Shown piece by piece: positions 14,168 through 20,112 of a stretch of DNA of 20,130 bases. Within the stretch, counting starts at the first letter, position 1; each line of letters begins with the position of its first letter. A model generated the notes under the pieces. It saw only the letters and a program-made list of their open reading frames with translations, did no database searches and was not told the DNA's origin. The translations under genes were made by a program, and so were the position numbers. The DNA comes from a virus, in IMG/VR virus record IMGVR_UViG_3300009503_000143, positions 1-20,130 of that record. One strand, written 5' to 3'.

Positions 14168-15618
14168 CGGGCCACGCGTTTCCAGTTGGCATCGACGATG
14201 TAGCCCACAGCGTAGTCGTCCGGGTGCCGGACCCCGCGGCCCAGGCCCTGGACGACTTTCAGGGCCGCCTGGGCGTCGTACCAGGCGCGGCCCCCAGGGC
14301 GCTGGAGCAGGATGCGCACGACCGGATCGGCTAGATCCGGGAAGGGGACTTTGGCCACGATGATGAAACGGCAAAGGTCGTCGCGCAGATCCAGGCCTTC
14401 CCAGAAGGACGGGGAGACAGCTACCGTCCCCCGGGGAGCGTTCAGGAGCTTGGTCACCTGATGCGTCCGGGAGTCCAGTCGGGAAGGGAGGTACACCAAA
14501 AAGCCCTGCAGGCGTAGGTAGGACGCGATGGTCTGTGCATGATTCCAGGAAGAAGTGTGAACAATTCCGCTTTCCCCGCGATGGTGCTCCACGATGGCGC
14601 TGATGTATTCCAGCTGTCGCAGGTAGGCCTCGGGCGGGCTCTGGTGGTTCAGTGCGGGGGCCTTGGGGTAGAAGAACACTGGCCGGTGGGAGGGGTCGAA
14701 CGGGTGGGGCACCTGCAGGACGTGGTAGTCGCGGATCCCCAGGGTACGGGCCAGGACGGCTGGGGCGCCCAGGGTAGCGGACATGAGGACGGCGCGGCCC
14801 CGAGGCGGCACCAGCCGACGGAACATCCGGCTGATATCCAGGGGGCGGATGGTTACCTTGCCCGCCTGGGAATTGATCGTAACGTAGAACTCGGTCGGCT
14901 GGGCCTGGAACTCTTCGGCGATCATCTGCAGCCGAGCGGCCTGTTGCTTCAGTGCCAGGGCTTCTTTGGGATTACCAGCCTTCTCCGCGTCCTTCAGCCG
15001 TATTTGGGCAACCATGTGCAGGAATCCGGGAATTTCTTCCGTTTTCTGAGGCAGGGTGAGCTCTTTAGGCCGTTGGATCTCGATTTTTGCCAGGTCGCGC
15101 AGGACGTTTTCCACGTTATGGGCCTCGTCCAGGACGAAGATATCGGTGGGCATCTTGCCCGAGGTAGCGTAGCGGCCAAAGAAGGCGACGTGGTAGTTCA
15201 GCACCCGGAAGCGGCTCCAGGTGGCTTCGGCGAGCGCGACCTGGTAGGGGCAATCCTCGCACGCCGGACCCTCGCACTCGGCTACGTTGGGGAGGGACCC
15301 CCATCGGTGCTCGAACCGGGCCGCGTAGGGGTGATCCGGGTGAATGCAGCCGTAGTGTTCCTTCCCCCATAGGACTTTGGCCTGCTCGAAGGCATCGGCG
15401 TACTGTTGCTGCAGGTCTCGGGTGCAGACGTAGGTCGTGACGCGCCATCCCATGGCAGCCAAAGCGGCTGGGACGGCGCTTTTCCCGAACCCAGTGGGGG
15501 CATCGAGGAAAAGGGCCTCCCCTTCCCCAAGACCCTGGGCAAGGAGGGTTGCTTCTTCTTGCCCGGGGCGCCAGGCGGGGAAGGGGAGGCCGAGTTCGGA
15601 CGGGGCTGGCAGGCTCAT
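14128..15618 (-). CDS. XPD/DinG-type superfamily 2 helicase with Fe-S cysteine motif
   Basis: The 496-residue protein has the landmarks of Fe-S superfamily 2 helicases, which unwind DNA 5'-3' using ATP. They are a Q-motif-like WRPGQ (16-20), Walker A APTGFGKS (40-47), DEAH (164-167), a later TSSWNHAQT motif region, SFWEGLDL and a C-terminal QGLGRGVRHPDD arginine-finger motif. Cysteines C91, C115, C120 and C123 sit between Walker A and DEAH, in the place where XPD/DinG coordinate a 4Fe-4S cluster. The length is shorter than XPD (~550-750). I chose ATG 15618, which follows the upstream gene's TGA (TGATTATG); an earlier in-frame start at 15672 would overlap that gene. It is the last gene of the leftward operon and probably serves phage replication, recombination or repair. 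Confidence 0.85.
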   Translation of the reverse strand: MSLPAPSELGLPFPAWRPGQEEATLLAQGLGEGEALFLDAPTGFGKSAVPAALAAMGWRVTTYVCTRDLQQQYADAFEQAKVLWGKEHYGCIHPDHPYAARFEHRWGSLPNVAECEGPACEDCPYQVALAEATWSRFRVLNYHVAFFGRYATSGKMPTDIFVLDEAHNVENVLRDLAKIEIQRPKELTLPQKTEEIPGFLHMVAQIRLKDAEKAGNPKEALALKQQAARLQMIAEEFQAQPTEFYVTINSQAGKVTIRPLDISRMFRRLVPPRGRAVLMSATLGAPAVLARTLGIRDYHVLQVPHPFDPSHRPVFFYPKAPALNHQSPPEAYLRQLEYISAIVEHHRGESGIVHTSSWNHAQTIASYLRLQGFLVYLPSRLDSRTHQVTKLLNAPRGTVAVSPSFWEGLDLRDDLCRFIIVAKVPFPDLADPVVRILLQRPGGRAWYDAQAALKVVQGLGRGVRHPDDYAVGYIVDANWKRVARYAPRWLAVSVVE

Positions 15619-15620
15619 AA

Positions 15621-15953
15621 TCACTCGATGCCGGCGGCAGCGCGTACGTCTTCGGGCAAAGTGACCCCGCACTCCTTGGCTGTGGTCACGAGTAGCGCCA
15701 GGACGACAGGATCGCTTGTAGTCCTCCAGGTCTCGACGGCGCGCTGGATGGTCTCGGCGATGCTTCGCCGGTGCTCCACGTGCTTCTGCAGCTGGAGCAA
15801 GGGTGTGTCGGGCTCCCGCTCTGTCAAGTAAGCGGTGATTGCCTCGCGAATGATCTCGCTGACCGACTTTCCGGTCTGGTTCGACCGCTCTAGAAGGGTG
15901 GCATGGGTTACAGGATCGATTGCGGCGGAGACGATTCGGTTGAAGTTGCGCAT
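15621..15953 (-). CDS. Ribbon-helix-helix-like protein
   Basis: The 110-residue product has an N-terminal RHH-like pattern: a strand with alternating residues (FNRIVSAAIDPVTHATL), then LLERSNQTGKSVSEIIREAITAYL with the conserved T-G-K/R-S-V-S-E-x-I-R-E-A. This is the fold of CopG/Arc repressors and of some antitoxins, which bind DNA as dimers. A longer helical C-terminal part (residues about 45-110) may mediate oligomerisation. The gene sits between the Sak4-like ATPase and the helicase with 1-2 bp junctions. It may act as an operon autoregulator, but no direct evidence shows that. ATG 15953 is preferred over GTG 15962 because the latter overlaps the upstream stop; the RBS is modest. Confidence 0.65.
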   Translation of the reverse strand: MRNFNRIVSAAIDPVTHATLLERSNQTGKSVSEIIREAITAYLTEREPDTPLLQLQKHVEHRRSIAETIQRAVETWRTTSDPVVLALLVTTAKECGVTLPEDVRAAAGIE

Positions 15954-15954
15954 C

Positions 15955-17058
15955 TTACCCACTCCGGAGCTTTTGCCAGGCCACCGCGGGGTCGTGGATC
16001 TCGTTCGGGGAGGTCACGCCCAGGCGGGTAAAGATCTCGGTGACCGGGGGCTTGAGCTCTTTCATGGCCCGGGCCAGCAGTTCCGCAACCGTTGTCGGAG
16101 GGACGGCAGCGGCGGCTTCCTCCCGGGCCTGCTGCCGCTCCGCCTCCAGACGGGCCAAACGCAGAGCATCCCGGGCTTCCTCAGGGAGGGTGCCCCGCAG
16201 GATGTGTAGCTCCTGCTCGGACAAGACCTCGCCCGGAGCCGGGTTTTGCCAGTCCGCTGGGTGCTGCAGGTAGTAGGCGATGGACGCCCAGGTAGCTTCG
16301 GGGAGCCGCCGGGGAAGGCAGGGCCGCACGACGGCTCGAGGGAAGCTGTCCGGGGGCATATCGGCGATGACCGGCTTGAGGTAATCCGGCGCCTTTTCCT
16401 TAGACTCTACCCACTCGATGCGCCCGGTGCGGTCTTTGAGCACGATGGCGTAGGGCACCCGGCTCCCAGCTTGGGGACGGAGCCAGAGAGCCAGGGTAGC
16501 GATCTCGGAGGTCATGCGGAACCCCTGGGGCTTCTGTACCCCAGGCAAGGGCCGGCCAGCCGACCAGTCGTCTTGGAGGTGGCTGGTGACGATGACCAGC
16601 CCGATGCTCCTTCCCGCCTGAAGCATGTGCATATCCAGGCGGAAGAGGTTACGGATCGGCCCCCAGACAAGGGCCTGCATGGTCTGGAGCTGGCCGGAGG
16701 AGATGCCGAACTTGGTGTGGTTGGCCCGAACGTAGGCCTCGTAGGCGTCGCCCAGGTAGCGGATGTTGTCGATCACCACGACGTCGTACTTCCTTGGCGG
16801 GATATCCTCCAGTATGCGGTGCCAGTGCTCGTAGAGCTCCAGGTACCAGGCCTCGGTGATTTCGGGGTGCTTGCTCTGGAAGGTCCCCAGGACGTCCAAC
16901 CAGACGATGGGGTACTGGTGGACTTCGGAGAAGACGGCGGCGGAGCGTTCCCAGTCCAGGCATAGGACGCGGCTGGGTGGTGCGGCGGTGATGGCGAAGG
17001 TGGTCTTGCCGACCCCTACCGGGCCGGTGACGTGGACTAGACCCTTAAGAGTGGTCAT
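15955..17058 (-). CDS. Sak4-like RecA-fold ATPase (phage nucleotide-binding recombinase)
   Basis: The 367-residue protein begins with a RecA-type P-loop, GPVGVGKT at residues 12-19 (VHVTGPVGVGKTTF). It then has an early CLDWE and a Walker B-like YDVVVID with D97. The middle contains LGDAYEAYVRANHTK, then GRSIGLVIVTSHLQDDW, TSEIATLALWLRP and YAIVLKDRTGRIEW. This matches phage Sak4/AAA_24 proteins, single-strand annealing recombinases related to Rad51/RecA. They work with an SSB, and a candidate SSB-like protein is encoded upstream. Residues about 230-367 are an extra, Glu/Arg-rich C-terminal region whose role I cannot name. The start ATG 17058 has GGAGG upstream and overlaps the preceding gene by 14 bp. 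Confidence 0.8.
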   Translation of the reverse strand: MTTLKGLVHVTGPVGVGKTTFAITAAPPSRVLCLDWERSAAVFSEVHQYPIVWLDVLGTFQSKHPEITEAWYLELYEHWHRILEDIPPRKYDVVVIDNIRYLGDAYEAYVRANHTKFGISSGQLQTMQALVWGPIRNLFRLDMHMLQAGRSIGLVIVTSHLQDDWSAGRPLPGVQKPQGFRMTSEIATLALWLRPQAGSRVPYAIVLKDRTGRIEWVESKEKAPDYLKPVIADMPPDSFPRAVVRPCLPRRLPEATWASIAYYLQHPADWQNPAPGEVLSEQELHILRGTLPEEARDALRLARLEAERQQAREEAAAAVPPTTVAELLARAMKELKPPVTEIFTRLGVTSPNEIHDPAVAWQKLRSG

Positions 17059-17272
17059 TGCAGGGCCTCCATTCCTGGCCGTCCAAGTGGATACGGCGGG
17101 GGCTAGGGGAATCCCCCTCCATGGGGACGTAGGTCAACCAGACGTGCCCGTTCTCGTCCGAGACGACCTCGGTAATCGTGCCCAGGACGGCGGGGGCGAT
17201 GCTGATGATGTCGCCCGGGCGGAGGTGGACTTTGGTCGGGTTCGCGTCTTGGGAAAGGACAAAGACGGTCAT
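17045..17272 (-). CDS. Small hypothetical protein, early operon
   Basis: The 75-residue protein (MTVFVLSQDANPTKVHLRPG, then DIISIAPAVLGTITEVVSDE) is not recognised. It has a beta-rich, SH3-like look, with a short N-terminal strand, a turn with G-D-I-I-S-I and a later V-W-L-T-Y-V-P strand. Small proteins with this outline occur in many phage early operons. ATG 17272 overlaps the nuclease stop as ATGA (17269-17272) and is preceded by AAGGAG at a good distance. A longer frame starting at 17329 would run inside the nuclease gene and is rejected. The C-terminus overlaps the start of the Sak4-like gene by 14 bp. It is probably real because of its RBS and tight coupling. Confidence 0.55.
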   Translation of the reverse strand: MTVFVLSQDANPTKVHLRPGDIISIAPAVLGTITEVVSDENGHVWLTYVPMEGDSPSPRRIHLDGQEWRPCNDHS

Positions 17273-18000
17273 ATGGTTCTCCTTGCGACGCACATGGAGT
17301 AGTAGGCGCACCGCTGCTCCGAGCACCACCAGCCGTCGGTGCGAGCCGGGAAGACGCCATAGCGCAGGGCTCGCGCTACCGGCCGCACGACCTGGTGCAG
17401 GTAGTTCTGGAGTGTCTCCTCATCCCAGCTCAGCGGGATGACCTGTACCGCGTCCGGCTGGCAGAGGTGATAGGCGTGGCAATTGGAGATGGGCTTTCCC
17501 ATCCCGAAGGCGTAGAGAGCCAGCTGGGCCATGTCGGGGACTTGGCTCGAAAACTTGTAGTCGATGATGTTGCCCCAGGCGTCCACTGCGTCCACAACGC
17601 CCCAGAGGACGACCGGAAAGAGGTCCAAGTCCACGGTTCGCTCGAAGACGTGCTCGACCAGCGCTGGCGTGGTAGGGTAAGTACGGACGTAGAGCTGGTA
17701 AGCCCCGATGATGGGCTCGGGATCTGGCGCGTCTCCCAGCACTTGGCCGTTCCAGTGTTCCAGGCGCATGCCTTCCGGAACCTCGCCTTTAGCCAGGACG
17801 GCGCATGCGATGCGGATGTACTCCTCCTGGTCGTCTTCCGGCTTAACCCAGCGTCGGCACAGGGCGGCGTGGAAGACACTTCCGGCAAGCATCCGGCCCG
17901 GGATGGGGGTCTCCCGTCCCATAAGGTAGAACTCCTGAGCACGGCCGCACCGGAGCCATCTACGGATGGAGGTATAGGAGACGAGTGTAGGCTCACTCAT
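17269..18000 (-). CDS. Cas4/RecB-like PD-(D/E)XK nuclease with Fe-S-type cysteines
   Basis: The 243-residue protein shows the features of Cas4/AddB/RecB-type exonucleases. They are a first cysteine C18, GSVFH with H44 (motif GxxxH), GVVDAVD with D137/D140, IIDYK with D147 and K149 (the D-x-K core), QLALY with Q159 and Y163 (the QxxxY motif), and a C-terminal C226-x4-C231-x5-C237. Four cysteines split in this way hold a 4Fe-4S cluster in Cas4, AddB and Dna2 nucleases. It is compact, without a helicase domain, and likely generates single strands for annealing. ATG 18000 is preceded by GAAGGAGAA and overlaps the preceding gene by 8 bp. Its stop forms ATGA with the next gene. Confidence 0.85.
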   Translation of the reverse strand: MSEPTLVSYTSIRRWLRCGRAQEFYLMGRETPIPGRMLAGSVFHAALCRRWVKPEDDQEEYIRIACAVLAKGEVPEGMRLEHWNGQVLGDAPDPEPIIGAYQLYVRTYPTTPALVEHVFERTVDLDLFPVVLWGVVDAVDAWGNIIDYKFSSQVPDMAQLALYAFGMGKPISNCHAYHLCQPDAVQVIPLSWDEETLQNYLHQVVRPVARALRYGVFPARTDGWWCSEQRCAYYSMCVARRTI

Positions 18001-18673
18001 TGGCTTCTCCTTCTTCCTCTGGCTGGTCGGGGGCGAGCATGAAGGTGTTGACCAGCTGCTGGCGCTGCTTCCCCATCCCGGGGACTTTGAACGCCCAGTT
18101 GGGGTAATCGCTCACCGCGGCGATGAAGGAGCCGTAGTAGTCGAGGATTGCCGTAGCGAGCACGGGCCCGATCCCGGGGATCGCGGCGAGGGCTCGTACC
18201 TGGGGGCTATAGTATCGTACGGAGCGCTTGGGCCAGGCGGCGGTGAAGGGCTCGGTGGTATCGGCCCACTGGGCGATGTGGGCGATGGCCTGGGGCACTT
18301 CCCCAGCGGGGACAACGACCAGGGCACACTGGAGGGACAGCAGGGCAAGCTGGGCCCCCAGGATGTGCTTCCAAGTCCAGCTGGTTGGCCCGCGCTTGGG
18401 AACAATGACGACGCCCTGGCGCCCGTAGTAGAAGGGCTCGCCGAGGATGATCCCTATGCCGTTGCCGACGACGGCTTTCTGCATGGCCTCGGCCTGGTTG
18501 AAGAGCCGGCCGTCGGAGATGGAAGCCAGGAGGTCTGCCAGGGTCTTCCGTTCCACCGCGATGGTGAGCCCGTTGCCCACGACCAGGTAGTCGAACGGCA
18601 GCTCGACCTCGGTGTGGGGGATGGAAAGGCGCAGGACGGCGGCTTCGCGGTAATCCTGGAAGACGTGTGCCAT
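17993..18673 (-). CDS. ERCC4/XPF-type nuclease with helix-hairpin-helix
   Basis: The 226-residue protein carries the ERCC4 nuclease signature. D28-Y29 lies in a strand, then VERK with E41-R42-K43, TLADLLASI, DGRLFNQ (residues 54-60), and later a helix-hairpin-helix LAAIPGIGPVLATAILDYYG at about 162-181. XPF/Mus81-type enzymes cleave branched or flap DNA near ss/ds junctions. The HhH gives non-specific DNA binding. No helicase-like domain is fused, unlike eukaryotic XPF, and the size fits prokaryotic/phage versions. ATG 18673 follows the upstream gene's TGA after 1 bp. The substrate and partner are unknown, but co-operon nuclease and helicase genes point to replication/recombination processing. 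Confidence 0.8.
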   Translation of the reverse strand: MAHVFQDYREAAVLRLSIPHTEVELPFDYLVVGNGLTIAVERKTLADLLASISDGRLFNQAEAMQKAVVGNGIGIILGEPFYYGRQGVVIVPKRGPTSWTWKHILGAQLALLSLQCALVVVPAGEVPQAIAHIAQWADTTEPFTAAWPKRSVRYYSPQVRALAAIPGIGPVLATAILDYYGSFIAAVSDYPNWAFKVPGMGKQRQQLVNTFMLAPDQPEEEGEANE

Positions 18674-18674
18674 G

Positions 18675-19274
18675 TCAAGCTCCCTGCTGGGCGAGGGTCT
18701 GGGCGAAGGCGTACATTCCTTCGGCGACCTCGGCGGAGAGGCCCATTACCTGGGCCATCTGGAGGAAGAGCTCCTTATTTCCCCCGGATGCCTGCCAGAG
18801 CTTTTCAGCGATCTCGGTGTCGGCGTCCTTGCTTGAGTCCGGGGAGTCAGGTGCAACTTCTTTCGCGATTTCGCCCAGGCTGGAGTAGACCTTGAGGACG
18901 ACGGGCACCCGGGCAGTGACAGCTTCCCCCTGGCGGTCTCCGAACTGGGTCTCCTTCTCCTCGACGTAGGCGTAGCGGCCCTCGAGGTCGCTCGGCTCGA
19001 AGCCCAGTGCGCGGATCGACTGCAGGTGGGCGTGCCACTTGGATCTGCGCGCGCCAGGCTTGGGAAAGCCGAAGGTGTAGTGGAACTCCATGTCCAGCTC
19101 CCGGGGGGCGCCGTCGGAGAGGATGATCGGGTGATAGTAGAGCTTGATCACCCGGACCTTTTCCCCGTCGGCTCGGTCAATGTACGTCTCGGCGTACTGG
19201 ACGATCTTCACGTATTGTCCTTCGCGGACGTTCAGGGCCTCCGGGGAGAGGGGCAGTCTGACCTCTTCGCTCAT
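18675..19274 (-). CDS. Putative ssDNA-binding-like early protein
   Basis: The 199-residue product is not firmly recognised. Residues about 15-110 are beta-rich and OB-like in rhythm (GQYVKIVQYAETYIDRADGE, VRVIKLYYHPIIL). A SKWHAHLQSIRALGFEPSDL segment, then LEGRYAYVEEKETQ, recalls SSB-like proteins (including DUF669-type) encoded near Sak4 recombinases. The C-terminal ~60 residues are acidic, with DSPDSSKDADTE, and then helical. These traits and its operon fit a single-strand-binding partner, but this is inference. ATG 19274 has a near-perfect AAGGAGGTG at 19279-19287, the strongest ribosome binding site in the early operon, so it should be abundantly expressed. The longer frame from 19304 is less likely because it skips that site. 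Confidence 0.5.
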   Translation of the reverse strand: MSEEVRLPLSPEALNVREGQYVKIVQYAETYIDRADGEKVRVIKLYYHPIILSDGAPRELDMEFHYTFGFPKPGARRSKWHAHLQSIRALGFEPSDLEGRYAYVEEKETQFGDRQGEAVTARVPVVLKVYSSLGEIAKEVAPDSPDSSKDADTEIAEKLWQASGGNKELFLQMAQVMGLSAEVAEGMYAFAQTLAQQGA

Positions 19275-19278
19275 GGAA

Positions 19279-19287
19279 CACCTCCTT
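19279..19287 (-). promoter_or_regulatory. Strong Shine-Dalgarno for the putative ssDNA-binding gene
   Basis: On the minus strand the sequence is AAGGAGGTG, complementary to the 3' end of a canonical 16S rRNA, ending 4 bases before ATG 19274. It decides the start of the 199-residue gene against an upstream in-frame candidate at 19304. Confidence 0.75.
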
Positions 19288-19307
19288 GTTTTTTGAGCTC
19301 TCACTTA

Positions 19308-19694
19308 CTATACATCACCGAGGGGGCACTTTTGTGACAGCTTACGCCGGATCCGTTCCAGGCGCTTGCGGGCCCGGGGACCGGGGTCGCAGAGCACCAG
19401 GACAACATCGGGGAACTCCAGGACAATGTCTCGTAGGACGACCATGGCCATGGCGCGCTCTTCGGGGGCGTCCAGCGCTGGGGCGGGGTGTACGTTGGTA
19501 AGCTCCACCAGCCGGGCCTGCTTGCGGGCCAGGCGCAGGGCGCGGGTTCGTACACGCCGGCACATGGCAGCCAAGTCCCAGTCCGCATTGCGTTCGTAGC
19601 GCTGCAGGTACACCTCCTGTACCACATCTTCCGCATCCTCCTTGCTAAGGTACCGCCGTGCGATCGCGACCAGCTCGTGCCACCGTTCTTCCAT
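19308..19694 (-). CDS. Short ECF-sigma-like protein
   Basis: The 128-residue protein shows sigma-70 region 2 features (LVAIARRYLSKEDAEDVVQE, close to the D-A-E-D-L-V-Q-E-x-F of ECF factors), then a basic helix (AAMCRRVRTRALRLARKQAR) like regions 2.3-2.4. The C-terminal part resembles a divergent or reduced region 4: LRDIVLEFPDVVLVL then ARKRLERIRRKL. ECF sigmas are usually ~160-200 residues, so this one is short. It could direct host RNA polymerase to phage promoters or act as a decoy. ATG 19694 is preferred because AAAGGA lies 7 bases upstream; ATG 19718 (adding MSSRKDKA) has no clear RBS and lies in a repeat. It is the first gene of the leftward operon. Confidence 0.6.
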   Translation of the reverse strand: MEERWHELVAIARRYLSKEDAEDVVQEVYLQRYERNADWDLAAMCRRVRTRALRLARKQARLVELTNVHPAPALDAPEERAMAMVVLRDIVLEFPDVVLVLCDPGPRARKRLERIRRKLSQKCPLGDV

Positions 19695-19753
19695 CGCCTT
19701 GTCCTTTCTGCTTGACATAATGCTGGACTATCCCAGAGTTTTAATAAAATTCA

Positions 19754-19762
19754 TAACTGTTA
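19754..19762. promoter_or_regulatory. Operator-like palindrome TAACTGTTA, site 1
   Basis: TAACWGTTA is a 9-bp palindrome with a variable centre. This copy is in direct repeat A, flanked by CA and CC. Four exact copies fall within 200 bp, suggesting a dimeric DNA-binding protein. The binder is unknown; the RHH-like or winged-helix-like proteins of this window are candidates. Confidence 0.5.
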
Positions 19763-19791
19763 CCTTGCTATAGTATTACTGTTATTGTCAA

Positions 19792-19814
19792 CTAGAACAT
19801 GCGTTCGACCTCCT
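19792..19814 (-). other. Orphan ribosome binding site and two-codon ORF in the duplicated leader
   Basis: On the minus strand AGGAGG (19809-19814) is followed after 8 bases by ATG TTC TAG (19800-19792). In the other leader copy the aligned place holds the AAAGGA site and ATG 19694 of the sigma-like gene. This one therefore looks like a decapitated start or a leader peptide. Confidence 0.5.
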
Positions 19815-19862
19815 CGCAGCTTGACATAATCTGAGAGATACTCTGAGTTTTAATAAAATTCA

Positions 19863-19871
19863 TAACTGTTA
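19863..19871. promoter_or_regulatory. Operator-like palindrome TAACTGTTA, site 2
   Basis: This is the equivalent site in direct repeat B, with the same flanks, 109 bp from site 1. Confidence 0.5.
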
Positions 19872-19920
19872 CCTCTATAGTATTACTGTTATTGTCAACT
19901 AGCACATCTGTTCTATTTCT

Positions 19921-19954
19921 CATAACAGTTACCACTGCCGTGGTAACAGTTATG
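19921..19954. promoter_or_regulatory. Paired operator-like palindromes, sites 3 and 4, forming a 13-bp inverted repeat
   Basis: CATAACAGTTACC (19921-19933) and GGTAACAGTTATG (19942-19954) are inverted with a single central mismatch (A against A) around an 8-base spacer. Each contains TAACAGTTA (19923-19931; 19944-19952). The pair lies immediately downstream of the leftward -10 candidate, where a bound repressor would block initiation. As RNA it could also form a hairpin in the leader. Confidence 0.55.
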
Positions 19955-19969
19955 AATTTTATTAAAACT
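19942..19969 (-). repeat. Third, inverted copy of the 28-29-bp AT-rich block
   Basis: The plus strand here reads GGTAACAGTTATGAATTTTA and continues TTAAAACT. It is the reverse complement of the block at 19736-19764 and 19845-19873, missing only the outermost base. The 28-bp CTATAG block is not repeated with it. Confidence 0.9.
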
Positions 19970-19984
19970 TTTCACCCTCTTCAA
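19956..19984 (-). promoter_or_regulatory. Leftward promoter candidate for the early operon
   Basis: On the minus strand TTGAAG (19979-19984) and TAAAAT (19956-19961) are separated by exactly 17 bases, matching sigma-70/A consensus 4/6 and 5/6. The start would fall near 19949, within operator sites 3 and 4. It would transcribe both leader copies and then the sigma-like gene. Confidence 0.55.
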
Positions 19985-20018
19985 GCACCTCATGCCTGCA
20001 CAGATGCATCGGTATGAT

Positions 20019-20037
20019 TTGCCCAAGCCCCGGGCAA
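20019..20037. repeat. Hairpin TTGCCC/GGGCAA
   Basis: TTGCCC (20019-20024) and GGGCAA (20032-20037) can pair over a 7-base loop AAGCCCC. No T-run follows on either strand, so it is not an evident intrinsic terminator. It could be an operator or a leader structure. Confidence 0.4.
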
Positions 20038-20073
20038 GTATAGCGCAGTTATCGCTACCCTGGTGATCGCTGG

Positions 20074-20094
20074 TACCCATACCTGGTATGGGTA
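20074..20094. promoter_or_regulatory. 21-bp perfect palindrome (operator-like)
   Basis: TACCCATACC and GGTATGGGTA flank one central T, giving 10-bp perfect arms. This length and symmetry suit the binding site of a dimeric repressor. It is unlike the TAACWGTTA sites, so a second regulator may be involved. The nearest gene to the right is outside the window. Confidence 0.55.
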
Positions 20095-20112
20095 TCCGGC
20101 TCGAGGGCCTTT

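Larger units (their letters stand above)
19710..19920. repeat. Two tandem ~100-bp direct repeats (period 109 bp)
   Basis: Copy A starts at 19710 and copy B at 19819. Shared blocks are GCTTGACATAAT (19710-19721; 19819-19830), a 29-bp block beginning GAGTTTTAATAAAATTC (19736-19764; 19845-19873) and a 28-bp block beginning CTATAGTATTACTG (19768-19795; 19875-19902). The blocks are exact; the spacers between them differ, with a 2-bp gap between the second and third blocks. On the minus strand each unit leads into an RBS and an ATG, so it looks like a duplicated leader. Confidence 0.9.

Noticed and set aside
14539-15372. 277-residue plus-strand frame within the helicase gene
   Set aside because: It is antisense to a gene with full helicase motifs; the translation is compositional noise.
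16246-16965. 239-residue plus-strand frame opposite the Sak4-like gene
   Set aside because: The opposite strand encodes a P-loop ATPase with conserved motifs in an operon context; this frame has none.
19713-19750. Rightward sigma-70 promoter TTGACA...TAAAAT in each direct repeat
   Set aside because: The two hexamers are 26-27 bases apart, well outside the usual 16-18, and no rightward gene follows in this region.
19768-19795. T7-like phage RNA polymerase promoter (minus strand TAATACTATAG)
   Set aside because: The TAATAC and CTATAG halves resemble the T7 promoter, but the central spacing is much too short and no single-subunit polymerase gene is in the window.
19710-19970. CRISPR-like array
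   Set aside because: There are only two direct copies of long blocks with no regular unique spacers, plus one inverted copy; the architecture is that of a duplicated control region.
19986-20110. Possible tRNA or small structured RNA
   Set aside because: The stretch has hairpins but no T-loop (GGTTCRANYCC-like) sequence and no cloverleaf spacing that I could draw.
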